Positions 26,663 to 35,855 are shown, counted from the first letter of the stretch. The stretch: 64,000 nt of DNA from Acidithiobacillus thiooxidans ATCC 19377 (GCF_009662475.1 NZ_CP045571.1:1920501-1984500), one strand, 5' to 3'. Numbers and translations are program-made. Notes: generated from the letters alone by a model not told the origin.

Positions 26663-26716
26663 AAGCGTCCTGAGCAGATTGCAGCAAATATATTCTCAAC
26701 GGAAACGTTTGAATGA
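26657..26716 (+). pseudogene. Second truncated MNT start
   Basis: ATGCGC at 26657 opens MRKRPEQIAANIFS, again like the beginning of the MNT protein, and stops after 19 codons, overlapping the flippase ATG by 4 bases. A remnant marking the distal end of the duplicated unit. Confidence 0.55.
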
Positions 26717-28251
26717 GCGAGTCACCCAGTCTCACCGAGCCTGAAACAACACCAATCCTCAATGGTCCTCGCCTTTCCCATTCCACCTTGTTAAATCTAG
26801 CAGGTGCGGCCATCCCAGCGCTATTGCTACTGATAACCGTACCCCTTTACCTTCATCTCATTGGTGAAGCACGCTATGGGGTCCTAGCCATCGTCTGGCT
26901 ACTTTTGGGCTATTTCGGCGTGTTCGATCTGGGATTTGGTCGAGCCGTTGCTAACCGAATCGCCATTCTCCACGATGCTACCGCAGAAGAGCGGCAGGGT
27001 ATCTTCTGGACAGGTTTGGTTATCAGCGCAGTGACTGGACTGGTTGGCGGGGTTATTCTGTACCTGATCGGCGACTGGATTTTTGTCCACATCCTTCATA
27101 TTCAAAGCGCTTTGCGTATTGAAGCAGAAAATGCCATGCCATGGCTGGCATCGGCACTGCCTCTCGCCATTATTATTTCTTTATTGTCGGGTGCCTTGGA
27201 AGGTCGACAAGCCTTTATCGCACTGAATGGAGCACAAATTTTTGGTACGGTGCTCTATCAAATTTTTCCATTAATCATGGCTTATTCTGGATGGATCACG
27301 CTACCTTATTTGATTGCAGCTGCCATCACCGGCCGACTACTCAGCGCATTTTTACTTTTTGCACTGGCATATCGTCATGTACCCCTATCGCCGCGCCCTT
27401 GTTTTGACTTCAAACAAATACGATCATTGCTGCACTATGGCGGATGGATCACAGTCACTGGATTGGTTGGCCCTCTGTTGACCGTTTTTGACCGTTTTAT
27501 TATTGGTGCCCAAGTGGGCATGGTGGCTGTCACCGCTTACACCGTACCCTATAATCTGGTCATGCGCTCCACTATGTTACCTAGCAGCCTGCAAACAGCT
27601 TTATTTCCCCGATTTGCAATGCAAGAACCCGCCGATGCAGGGGCACTAGCGACACGGACAATAGTAACTATTGGGGCTCTCATGACCCCGATAGTGGTGT
27701 TGGGTTTGCTACTTCTCAAGCCTTTTATGATTTTTTGGGTAGGTACAGGCTTAGCAGAAAGGGCAGCCCCCGTCGGTCAAATACTTTTAGTTGGAATATG
27801 GGTCAATGCGCTGGCGGGAATACCCTATACCTATCTACAAAGCAGAGGACGTCCTGATTTACCAGCGAAATTTCATGTCCTGGAACTGATACCCTACATT
27901 GCAATTCTGTGGCTATTGATTGAACTGATTGGCATAGCGGGTGCAGCCTGGGCATGGGATCTACGCGTACTGGCGGATACCATGCTCTTGTTCTGGGCGG
28001 CGAAGACAACATCAGGACTGAGCCTTACTTTTGCTAGTTTACTACCAATTATTACGGCTTTTGTTATTGCTTTTGAATTGCCTTATGACTCCGTGCTATA
28101 TATTATCGCATCTATATTTTTGACAAGTATAAGTATCGGATGGTCTCTTGTTAGTATCCCGCAAGATCAACGTACAACCGTATCGCGTATGTTTTTGATG
28201 CAAGCAATAAACTTCTACTCAAGGTTGGTTCATAAAAAATATGACGCTTGA
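26713..28251 (+). CDS. Polysaccharide flippase (MATE/MOP superfamily, Wzx-like)
   Basis: A 512-residue polytopic inner-membrane protein with about 12 to 14 hydrophobic segments (AAIPALLLLITVPLYL, IVWLLLGYFGVFDLGFGRAVAN, GLVISAVTGLVGGVILYLIG and others). The motif GEARYGVLAIVWLLLGYFGVFDLGFG is the family start of lipid-linked oligosaccharide flippases. It moves undecaprenyl-linked sugar units across the membrane for O-antigen or capsule assembly. First gene of an AT-rich glycan cluster; its last 11 bases overlap the methyltransferase gene. Confidence 0.87.
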   Translation: MSESPSLTEPETTPILNGPRLSHSTLLNLAGAAIPALLLLITVPLYLHLIGEARYGVLAIVWLLLGYFGVFDLGFGRAVANRIAILHDATAEERQGIFWTGLVISAVTGLVGGVILYLIGDWIFVHILHIQSALRIEAENAMPWLASALPLAIIISLLSGALEGRQAFIALNGAQIFGTVLYQIFPLIMAYSGWITLPYLIAAAITGRLLSAFLLFALAYRHVPLSPRPCFDFKQIRSLLHYGGWITVTGLVGPLLTVFDRFIIGAQVGMVAVTAYTVPYNLVMRSTMLPSSLQTALFPRFAMQEPADAGALATRTIVTIGALMTPIVVLGLLLLKPFMIFWVGTGLAERAAPVGQILLVGIWVNALAGIPYTYLQSRGRPDLPAKFHVLELIPYIAILWLLIELIGIAGAAWAWDLRVLADTMLLFWAAKTTSGLSLTFASLLPIITAFVIAFELPYDSVLYIIASIFLTSISIGWSLVSIPQDQRTTVSRMFLMQAINFYSRLVHKKYDA

Positions 28252-29302
28252 CACTATTGAAAGTCAAAAATGGCCCGAGGATGGATTAGAACGGGTAGAG
28301 TGCTGTCCAATCTGCGGAGAGCCAGACAGAAAATTGCTCCATGCAGAACTAACCGACAGAGTATTTTTTTGTGCGCCGGGGAAATGGTCACTAAATCAGT
28401 GCACGTCTTGTGGGACAGGTTACCTGGATCCTAGACCGACATCAGATACAATAGCTTTGGCTTATAAGCATTATTTCACTCATAATGAAGAAAATGACAA
28501 TCCGAAAAGCAACTTTGCGTATATAAAACGAAACCTACGCAACGGCTACCTCAATTATCGCTACAAAGCGGATATACAACCCGCATGGATAATTGGAAGA
28601 TGGATTGCGGTTCTATGGCAGCGAAAAAGAAATCAGATAGATGAAAGCGTTCGCCACTTACCCAACAGTAACAACTCTGGACTATTGGTTGACATTGGCT
28701 GTGGTAATGGGCATTTTTTAAATACCGCGATGGAATTAGGATGGGAAGCCTGGGGTGTAGATATTGATCCAAAGGCAGTGGAAACCGCGCAAAAAACGGG
28801 AGCTAGAATTCTGCAAGGAGGCTTCCCAAAAACCGGATTACCTTCGGAACACTTCGATATAGTAACATTAAGCCATGTGATTGAACATGTGCATGACCCT
28901 ATAGCCGCCCTCCAAGAGGCATTCCGAGTTCTTAAACCTGGTGGTCAAATTTGGCTCGCAACTCCTAACATGGATAGTTTTGGTTATGCACATTTCCGTG
29001 AAAATTGGTTTGCGCTTGATTCCCCACGACATTTAGTTCTTTTCAATCCAATCAGCATGAAAAAGGCACTAATAAAATCTGGTTTTATAAATGTTAAAGA
29101 TAAATCTTGCGCTATAAATACATCAGATACCTTTAAATTCAGCCTACGCATCTCTCGCGGTCAAGATCCATATCATGCAAATGGCAGCAATCTACCTATG
29201 ACCTTGCAAATTTTGAGCAATCTTGCTAATTTCATAGAAACCATAGATCCCTCACAACGCGAAAATTTAACCATAACAGCACAAAAGCCACAATCCAATT
29301 AA
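28241..29302 (+). CDS. SAM-dependent methyltransferase with N-terminal zinc ribbon
   Basis: 353 residues. The N-terminus has four Cys in two pairs (CCPICGE and CTSCGTGYLDPRP), a zinc-binding header common in cell-surface-glycan methyltransferases. The class I SAM-binding domain follows: LLVDIGCGNGHFLNTAMELGWEAWGVDID (motif I and acidic loop), FDIVTLSHVIEHVHDP, EAFRVLKPGGQIWLATPN. A terminal KSGFINVK strand fits the family. It probably methylates a sugar or glycan terminus. Confidence 0.85.
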   Translation: MTLDTIESQKWPEDGLERVECCPICGEPDRKLLHAELTDRVFFCAPGKWSLNQCTSCGTGYLDPRPTSDTIALAYKHYFTHNEENDNPKSNFAYIKRNLRNGYLNYRYKADIQPAWIIGRWIAVLWQRKRNQIDESVRHLPNSNNSGLLVDIGCGNGHFLNTAMELGWEAWGVDIDPKAVETAQKTGARILQGGFPKTGLPSEHFDIVTLSHVIEHVHDPIAALQEAFRVLKPGGQIWLATPNMDSFGYAHFRENWFALDSPRHLVLFNPISMKKALIKSGFINVKDKSCAINTSDTFKFSLRISRGQDPYHANGSNLPMTLQILSNLANFIETIDPSQRENLTITAQKPQSN

Positions 29303-29447
29303 CATACAGGAAAAAATTGATTTCCGAGGAATAGACAACACTTAATAAAATACTATCAATAGCCTAAAACATAAAAATAACACTTCAGTTATGACCATCA
29401 CCACGAACCACAACAAATAGAGATATTAATAGCGAACAAGATAAACC

Positions 29448-30499
29448 ATGAAATAACTCCTTCCGATGTAACAGTTATCACTGTTACTTATGGTGACAGA
29501 AGAAGCTTCATAGACAGATTAATTCAGGCTGTTGCAAATGAAAAAATATTTAAAATTATTATTGTTGACAATGGCGCAAAATGGGATGTTGATATATGTA
29601 AGGAAAAATATAATGAAGAGTTTATTAGTGTTCTCAAAATGGGTAAAAATACTGGTTCAGCAACCGGATTTTCTGCAGGAATAGAATATGCCATAAACTC
29701 AGGATCAAAGTACTTATGGTTACTTGATGACGATAACAAACCTGAATGCGGATCCTTGCAGCAACTGTTAACACAATATATAAAATTATGCGAAAGCACT
29801 CCTGAAGAAAATTTGGCAGTCCTGTCATATCGACCCGCACAACAGATTATTCTTTCAAGTGGCGAATCATTAAAGTATGTCAATCCAAAAAAATCATCTT
29901 TCCATGGCTTTCACATTTGCGATATTCCTCATAAAATTCGTCGCAGAATTCCTTTCATTGATAATCATTATCGTAAAAACATACCAGACTGCGTATCTTT
30001 AGATGCGGCTCCTTACGGTGGACTTTTCATAAATTATAAACTAGTCAAAAAAATTGGACTTCCACGAAAGGATTTCATTCTTTATGAAGACGACACGGAG
30101 TATACCTATAGAATCACACAAGATTCTGGAAAAATATTTTGCATACTATCTTCAAAGATTGAAGACATGGAAGTTGCTTGGAATGCTGTCCAGCGTTTCA
30201 ATAATTCGTTTACCGCCATCTTGAAAGGAGCAGGAGATTTTAAAGCATATTATAATATGCGGAATTGTACATATCTTGATGAACATGTCCGCAAAGATAA
30301 TAGCATCATCTACTTTATCAACAAGAATATTTATATATCTATATTAAAATTTATGTCAATAGTTCATAAAAAGCCCGAAAGATTTAAACTTCTCTCTGAT
30401 GCAATAAAAGATGGAAAAAATAAAGTTATGGGCATAAAGGAAGGATTATCATTACCGTCCCACCAAAATAAAGACATATCTTACGAAGATTCGGAATAA
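29448..30499 (+). CDS. GT2 glycosyltransferase, apparent one-base frameshift at its start
   Basis: Family 2 glycosyltransferase: VTVITVTYGDRRSF, IIIVDNGAKW (first DxD-like region), then TGFSAGIEY, YLWLLDDDNKPE and LYEDDTEYTYRI, resembling rhamnosyl/galactofuranosyl transferases. The frame is open from 29381 to 30499, but it has no ATG, GTG or TTG before 29639, which lies inside the fold. ATG 29448 followed by one extra A in the next A run would read MKITPSDVTV and restore a normal start. As given the gene needs an unusual start or carries a one-base deletion near 29451-29453. Confidence 0.75.
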
Positions 30500-30670
30500 A
30501 ATCTTATGGTAAAAAAAATTCTAGTAATAATACTTAACTTCAATAAACCCATTGAAACATTACATTGCCTTGATAGTATATACAATAATAACGGTATATT
30601 TGATATTTTGATCATTGACAATGGATCCGAAAAAAAAATCAACAAGCACTCTTAAATAAAATAAAAGAGA

Positions 30671-30678
30671 AATACTTT
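30671..30678. repeat. Target-site duplication, left copy
   Basis: AATACTTT directly before the left end of the IS, identical to 31981-31988. Eight bases is the usual duplication of ISL3 elements. Confidence 0.95.
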
Positions 30679-31980
30679 GGTTCCTCGTCATTTCAAGTGG
30701 GTAGCCTGAGATCCAGCTTGCCCAGGATCAGGTAGGCCATGTTGATAAAGTTCTTGTGCGTGCGGTAACCCCGAGCCTTGGCCTTGGCGGATTGAATGAG
30801 GCTGTTGAAACCTTCCAGAATTCCATTGGTGATCTGGCTCTCGAACCATCGGAGCACGCCATCCCAGTGATTCATGATGGTGTAGGCGACCCTGACGATA
30901 GGCGGCAGATCGCTGGTTCTGGCGTTTTCCAACCAGGCTTTCAAGAGGGTAGCCCCCTGGTGGCGATTCTTGATCGTGAAGATGTCCTGAAAGGTCAGGC
31001 GGAACTGGTAGGCCTGCGCCGTCTTGAGGTTCTGGTCTTTGAGCAATTCCTGCAGCTTTTCTTTCTGCTTCATTTTGAGGTTGCAATCGTTCTTGAGCCA
31101 AAGCCAGCGGGTCTTTTTGAGATTTGGCTGGGTGAGGACTTCCCCCTTGCGCACGTCGTCTACGGCCTCGTTGACGAGCTTCATGAGGTGAAAACGATCG
31201 AAAGTGATCTCCGCATTGGGCAGGTGCTCGGCAGCCCCTTTCTGGAAGGCCGGCGAGAGGTCCATGCTCACATCGGTGATCGCTTCCGCGCTACCACCAT
31301 GGGCCTGTAGATCTGCGGAGAATTTCTCAAAGGTCTTGGCATCCTTGCCGGGAGTAGCGAACAAGAGTCGCCGGGCATTCAGATCCACGAAGAGCGTGAT
31401 GTAGTCATGTCCATGCCGACTGCTGGTTTCATCGACGCCGACGGCATGGACATTGGCCATATCCACCGCAGCACGAGCTTCGGGCACATAATGGTCAATC
31501 ACTCGCCACAGGAGCTTGTCGGTCTCACCGACCATGCGAGCTGCCGTCAATACCGGCATCTCCCGCACCAGGGTCATGATCAGCGCTTCAAAGAGCAGGG
31601 TGAAACGCGAGCCTTCCCGCGCCCAGGGAACAGATATCTGATGCACTCCATGCTCCTGGCACTTCACACGAGGTACACGGGCATGGAGATAGGCTTCATG
31701 CTGGAAGAAATCCATGTGCCGCCAGGTATGGTCACGGGTATCATGTACCGGACACTCCTCACCACAGACGGAGCAAGCAAAGCGACTACCTTTGGGAAAG
31801 TTGATGTGCAGATCCAGGCGTTTCTCCTCCACCGTGAAAGTCACATGATCCACCAACCACGGCGGAACCAATCCTAACGCGAGAGAAAACAGCTCTTCAG
31901 GGACCATCAGCTAACTCCTATTCAGGGCACGACCGCTCCACAGCATTCTACCCCCTACCCACTCAATCTGACGAAGAGCC
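30679..31980 (-). mobile_element. ISL3-family insertion sequence, ISAfe1-like
   Basis: 1302 bp. The ends 30679-30704 and 31955-31980 are imperfect 26-base inverted repeats sharing GG, TCGTCA and GTGGGTAG blocks. AATACTTT is duplicated on both sides (30671-30678, 31981-31988). One transposase gene fills the element. Length, ends and duplication fit what I recall of ISAfe1 of Acidithiobacillus ferrooxidans. It is intact and recently inserted, since the target duplication is perfect. Confidence 0.93.
30693..31907 (-). CDS. ISL3-family transposase
   Basis: 404 residues. The N-terminal zinc-binding part has FACSVCGEECPVHDTRDHTWRHMDF and HARVPRVKCQEHGVHQI. The DDE domain contains AVGVDETSSRHGHDYITLFVDLNARRLLFATPG, a second conserved block TDVSMDLSPAFQKGA followed by ITFDRFHLMKLVNEAVD, and the C-terminal SQITNGILEGFNSLIQSAKAKARGYRTHKNFINM (catalytic Glu). 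The stop lies inside the left terminal repeat. Not visibly broken. Confidence 0.96.
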   Translation of the reverse strand: MVPEELFSLALGLVPPWLVDHVTFTVEEKRLDLHINFPKGSRFACSVCGEECPVHDTRDHTWRHMDFFQHEAYLHARVPRVKCQEHGVHQISVPWAREGSRFTLLFEALIMTLVREMPVLTAARMVGETDKLLWRVIDHYVPEARAAVDMANVHAVGVDETSSRHGHDYITLFVDLNARRLLFATPGKDAKTFEKFSADLQAHGGSAEAITDVSMDLSPAFQKGAAEHLPNAEITFDRFHLMKLVNEAVDDVRKGEVLTQPNLKKTRWLWLKNDCNLKMKQKEKLQELLKDQNLKTAQAYQFRLTFQDIFTIKNRHQGATLLKAWLENARTSDLPPIVRVAYTIMNHWDGVLRWFESQITNGILEGFNSLIQSAKAKARGYRTHKNFINMAYLILGKLDLRLPT

Positions 31981-31988
31981 AATACTTT
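31981..31988. repeat. Target-site duplication, right copy
   Basis: AATACTTT directly after the right end of the IS; pairs with 30671-30678. Confidence 0.95.
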
Positions 31989-32823
31989 CAAATAATCATA
32001 ACAATCGATGAAATCATAAATAATAACCTAATAAAAAATAATAAAAAGAATGTTTATTTATTATTTTCAGAAAAAAACAATGGTTATTCTAAAGGCAACA
32101 ATATTGGCATCATGTTTTCTATTAATAATGGCTATATTTATTCTTTAATTTCTAACAATGATATTTATACCACTGATATAGATACCATCAATATACTAGA
32201 GAAAGCTATTAACCAAGATAACGGAACCGCATGGGTTGCGCCAAAAATAATCAATGTAAGCAATAAAACTGAAGGCCCATTTAATAAAACAGAAATTTCT
32301 GAGCTTTTTTTCAAAAAGGGTTTTTTACTTCCTATCTGGATTTTATTTTTAAGAAAAAAAGAAAAACGGAACAACGACCTGCTTGTAAATAAATACGAAT
32401 CTGGAATTGCAAATCCCTATATATTTGGCGGATCATTTGGGTTATTCAGAAACTCGTCACTTTTTGAAGTTGGTTTATTCGATGAGAACACTTTTTTATA
32501 CTCCGAAGAGCAAATTATTAGTGAACGATTGAATTATAAAGGATTTAAAAAGAAATACGTTCCTGAAGTTAGCGTAATTCACAACCATCATTATGACAAA
32601 GATGGGCTTAATTTTAGGCTAGAGTTTATTTTTTTGAAATCCAGGATTTACTATTACAGAAAATATAGAAATTATGGCTGGCCTTTAATCATACTAGGAG
32701 CAGCATCACGAATTTTCTGGCTAATTTTTTACAAGCCGATTATCATTATGTTAAAAAGATTTTTGTAGCTATCTTACAGATTATAATAAGCATTTTATAT
32801 ATTAATTTTCAATTTTTTCAATT

Positions 32824-34074
32824 CTACATAAACCGCTCCGCCCGATAAGGCTCCGGATCCGTAAACGGCGTTTCACCGCCCATCATTTCTGCCAGCAGGC
32901 GTCCGGTTGTGGGGCCGAGGGTCAGGCCCTGGTGGCAGTGGCCAAAGGCGTACCAGAGGCCTTTCTGGCCGGGGGCGGGACCGATAATGGGCAGCATGTC
33001 GGGGGTGCAGGGGCGTGAGCCCAGCCAGGCTTCCGGGTCCAGGCGCTCACCGAGGCTGGGCAGAAGTCGCCGGGCCTGGGCTTCGGCGCGGGTCAGGGGA
33101 ATGGCAGAACGGGGCGCGTCGCGGTCGGCGAATTCTGCGCCGGTCGTCAGGCGAATACCCCTTTGCATGGGGGCCAGTACATAACCCTGATCGGCGTCCA
33201 GAACCGGGTGGCAGAGCGGCGTGGCGGGCTGGCGGTAATGCATGTGGTAGCCGCGTTTCACGAAAAGCGGCGGATGAAAACCCAGGGCGCGGGTAATATC
33301 CGGCGACCAGGCTCCCAGGGCAATCACCAGTTCGGCGGCTTCTATGGGACCGTGTGCGCTTTGCACGCGCCATCCCGCTTGTTCTTTTTGCACTTTTTCA
33401 GCATTACCGGTGCGGAACTCGCCGCCCAGTTGGGTAAAGTAATTCAAATAAGCGCGTGTCAGCGCGTGGGGGTCGGTAACGGCCAGCGGTTGGGTCCAGT
33501 GAATACCTCCCGCAAGACCAGGGCGCAAAGTCGCTTCCATCTGCGCCACTTGTGCCGTATCCAGTGCATCATAAGTGACTCCAAAGTGCTCAGCCTTGTA
33601 GGCGGCCTCCTGCAGGGCATGATCCAGGGATTCTGCATGGGCATGAACCTGCAGCCAGCCACCGGCACGAAACAGGTTTGTCGCTCCGGCCAGACCGGCC
33701 AGGGCCAGATGATCATCCAGGCAATGGGTGATCAGGGCGGCATAGTGGCGGGCAATGGCCCGGTGCCGTTCTTCCTGGGAGTTGTACCAGTATTGCATAA
33801 AGGGAATAGCCAGACGGGGCAGCATGGTGCCGCGATAATAGGCTTCCGTCGAGCGATTGCGGGCGTAACTCAGCATCTGCGCCAGGGCACGCGGAAAGGG
33901 GTGCGGCATGACCGCCTCGCGCTGAATCAGGCCGGCGTTGCCAAATGATGTCCCCTCCCCCGGACCCTGGCGGTCGAGCAGCAGGGTTTGCCGACCGCGT
34001 AGTTGCAACTGCAGGGCAATAGATACACCGACAATGCCGGCTCCCAGGACGATGACAGCGTGTTGATTGGCCAT
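32824..34074 (-). CDS. FAD-dependent D-amino-acid dehydrogenase-like oxidase (DadA family)
   Basis: 416 residues from ATG 34074. The FAD-binding dinucleotide fold is at the N-terminus (VIVLGAGIVGVSIALQLQLRG, then LLLDRQGPGEGTSFGNAGLIQ), a DadA-type pattern. VIALGAWSPDITRALGF, KRGYHMHY and the C-terminal SRPCTPDMLPIIGPAPGQKGLWYAFGHCHQGLTLGP are typical of DadA/glycine-oxidase-like enzymes that deaminate D-amino acids into the respiratory chain. The upstream extension to 34182 is not supported. It borders the AT-rich glycan cluster and marks the return to core-like composition. Confidence 0.87.
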   Translation of the reverse strand: MANQHAVIVLGAGIVGVSIALQLQLRGRQTLLLDRQGPGEGTSFGNAGLIQREAVMPHPFPRALAQMLSYARNRSTEAYYRGTMLPRLAIPFMQYWYNSQEERHRAIARHYAALITHCLDDHLALAGLAGATNLFRAGGWLQVHAHAESLDHALQEAAYKAEHFGVTYDALDTAQVAQMEATLRPGLAGGIHWTQPLAVTDPHALTRAYLNYFTQLGGEFRTGNAEKVQKEQAGWRVQSAHGPIEAAELVIALGAWSPDITRALGFHPPLFVKRGYHMHYRQPATPLCHPVLDADQGYVLAPMQRGIRLTTGAEFADRDAPRSAIPLTRAEAQARRLLPSLGERLDPEAWLGSRPCTPDMLPIIGPAPGQKGLWYAFGHCHQGLTLGPTTGRLLAEMMGGETPFTDPEPYRAERFM

Positions 34075-34191
34075 CAGTACGGCTCTACTTGCCCGCGTGG
34101 AGGGCAACGAAGCTCCATAACTTCCACGTTCTCTGCCATGACGATCCCCTCTAAATGGCTTTAAAGCGAGATTCTGCCCCAATCACCTGCA

Positions 34192-34557
34192 TTATGCTAA
34201 TACAGCCTCCAGACGAAGCGAATGCGCAGCAGGCCGCACTTCTTTTTTTCGTCCGTGACCCGGCAACGGTTTTTCCTCGACAATAACCATTCCGGAATCC
34301 GCCAGCACGTCTATATCCCGCTTCACAGCACTACGATCACGCCCGAGACGTTCCGCAATCTCGGTAATGGAAAGCGGTCTTTCCAAAACCACTTGCATTA
34401 GAGCAAGTCGGGCTGTAGTCAGCAGATGCAGCAAGTCTGAGGGGTCTTCAAAACTGATGATTTTTTCTTCGGAAATGGGTTGTCCGGCATCTGCTGTACG
34501 GGCAATTTTCTTGCCGCGTTCAAAGAACGTTTTTTCATGGGCTACCTGCAGTAACAT
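34192..34557 (-). CDS. HTH antitoxin, TumA/HVO_A0114-like
   Basis: 121 residues. A winged-HTH segment is clear: LALMQVVLERPLSITEIAERLGRDRSAVKRDIDVLADSGMVIVEE (split here only in description), followed by a basic tail. It follows the TumE-like gene by one base. A strong AAGGAGG ribosome site inside the end of that gene precedes ATG 34557. In the TumE-TumA type the DNA-binding protein is the antitoxin and comes second, as here. Confidence 0.75.
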   Translation of the reverse strand: MLLQVAHEKTFFERGKKIARTADAGQPISEEKIISFEDPSDLLHLLTTARLALMQVVLERPLSITEIAERLGRDRSAVKRDIDVLADSGMVIVEEKPLPGHGRKKEVRPAAHSLRLEAVLA

Positions 34558-34558
34558 C

Positions 34559-34852
34559 TTATTGCCTCCTTAAGGCCATCCAATCCTCTTCAAAACGTAC
34601 TTCGATATCCTCAAAACTGATAAAATCTATCGGGTGCATATCCCACAAATAATGACGATGGTGGTATCCGTGCTGGTTGTCATATCCCACAACACGACCA
34701 TTATCCACTGCGCATATCGCGTGATTGATATAGGCTAGGTTGTACCGCGTTACTTCGCCCCTTTCATCCACCCACACTTCCCGGCGCAGCTGCCCGTTCC
34801 CTCGCTTTCTGTAAATATGATGAACCTCATCAACCAGTTGCTTGTCAGCCAT
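34559..34852 (-). CDS. TumE-family (DUF6516) toxin
   Basis: 97 residues from ATG 34852. EVWVDERGEVTRYNLAYINHAICAVDNGRVVGYDNQHG, then HHRHYLWD and FEDIEVRFEEDW, fit the DUF6516/TumE family, in which the short VGYDNxHG block is typical. The start is chosen over 34888, which adds a hydrophobic stretch not seen in the family. Toxin first, HTH antitoxin second. No mutation is visible. Confidence 0.77.
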   Translation of the reverse strand: MADKQLVDEVHHIYRKRGNGQLRREVWVDERGEVTRYNLAYINHAICAVDNGRVVGYDNQHGYHHRHYLWDMHPIDFISFEDIEVRFEEDWMALRRQ

Positions 34853-34986
34853 GATTAAATATATCACTTCTGATACCAAACAAGCCACTTATCTTCGCGA
34901 TCACCTCAAATTTTCTTTTGGTGGCTTGAGCAACTTGACAGAAGGCAGTGGCTCGGCCATGGTTGCGGGAAATTGTGAGGACACCC

Positions 34987-35826
34987 ATGCTGCATTTTCC
35001 TGATATCAATACCGTTGGTTTTCCCCTGGGTCCAATTACCATTCACTGGTATGGATTGCTTGAAATCATCAGCTTTGTCATTGCGACGGTATGGCTGATT
35101 CGGCGCGGCAAAATGTCGCACTGGAACTGGCGCAAGGAGCAGGTCGTCGATCTGGAATTTTATGTGGCAGTCGGGGCCATATTGGGTGGTCGGGTGGGTT
35201 ACATTATCTGGTATAACCTGCCCTACTATCTCAGTGAACCCCTCAAGATGCTGTATATATGGGATGGTGGCATGTCCTTTCATGGCGGATTGCTGGGCGT
35301 GGTGCTGGCCTGCTGGGCGTTTGCCAAGTCTCATCAAGATCACAGTTTTCTGCCCACCCTCGATTTTATTGCGCCGGCCGTACCCATTGGTTTGGGGCTG
35401 GGGCGTTTGGCAAATTTCATCAACGATCAGTTGTTTGGCCGGGTCAGTCACCTGCCCTGGGCCATGGTGTTTCCTGCCGGTGGACCGCAACCGCGCCAGC
35501 CTTCGCAAATTTACGAATTTCTGCTGGAGGGGGTGTTGTTGTTTCTGATTCTGGCCATTTACAGCCGCAAACCCCGTCCAGCCGGGTCTATTGGCGGGAT
35601 GTTCGTCCTGTTCTACGGGATTTTCCGTTTTGTGGCTGAGTTTGCCCGCCAACCCGATATTCAGTTGGGTTTTGTGTTTGGCCCGTTCACTATGGGACAG
35701 GTCTTGTCCGTACCGATGATTATTCTTGGCCCGGTGATTATCTGGTGGGCGTATAAGGGAGGCTTTGCCGAGTCGCCGCCGGCAACAAAACCTGCAACCT
35801 CCAGCAAAACCGTCAGCGAACACTGA
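34987..35826 (+). CDS. lgt: Prolipoprotein diacylglyceryl transferase
   Basis: Attaches diacylglycerol to the lipobox Cys of prolipoproteins in the inner membrane. 279 residues from ATG 34987 with a GAGGA site upstream. Seven hydrophobic segments, ITIHWYGLLEIISF at the N-terminus, GGRVGYIIWYN, MSFHGGLLGVVLACWAF and the Lgt signature GLGRLANFINDQLFGR are present. Downstream after 30 bases is the Rep helicase gene. Confidence 0.96.
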   Translation: MLHFPDINTVGFPLGPITIHWYGLLEIISFVIATVWLIRRGKMSHWNWRKEQVVDLEFYVAVGAILGGRVGYIIWYNLPYYLSEPLKMLYIWDGGMSFHGGLLGVVLACWAFAKSHQDHSFLPTLDFIAPAVPIGLGLGRLANFINDQLFGRVSHLPWAMVFPAGGPQPRQPSQIYEFLLEGVLLFLILAIYSRKPRPAGSIGGMFVLFYGIFRFVAEFARQPDIQLGFVFGPFTMGQVLSVPMIILGPVIIWWAYKGGFAESPPATKPATSSKTVSEH

Positions 35827-35855
35827 TTTTCGACATTTTCGGGAGCTACTGACCA

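Larger units (their letters stand above)
30507..32768 (+). pseudogene. GT2 glycosyltransferase split by an ISL3 element and frameshifted
   Basis: The 5' piece starts at ATG 30507 (MVKKILVIILNFNKPIETL) and reaches IDNGSEKK, where an A9 run (30630-30638) is followed by a stop in frame. With ten A it would continue NQQALLNKIKEKYF. The IS (30679-31980) sits 40 bases later. After removing it and one 8-base duplication, the same restored frame continues QIIITIDEIINN, then FSEKNNGYSKGNNIGIMFSINN and on to the stop at 32768 (FGGSFGLFRNSSLFEVG, LDE-type FLYSEEQI). The uninterrupted gene would be about 310 residues. ATG 32112 can only make a headless fragment. Confidence 0.9.

Noticed and set aside
30756-31877. 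Plus-strand frames inside the IS (184 and 156 codons)
   Set aside because: Shadows of the transposase gene.
33163-33948. A 261-codon plus-strand frame inside the DadA-like gene
   Set aside because: The minus-strand gene has a complete FAD fold; the plus frame has none.
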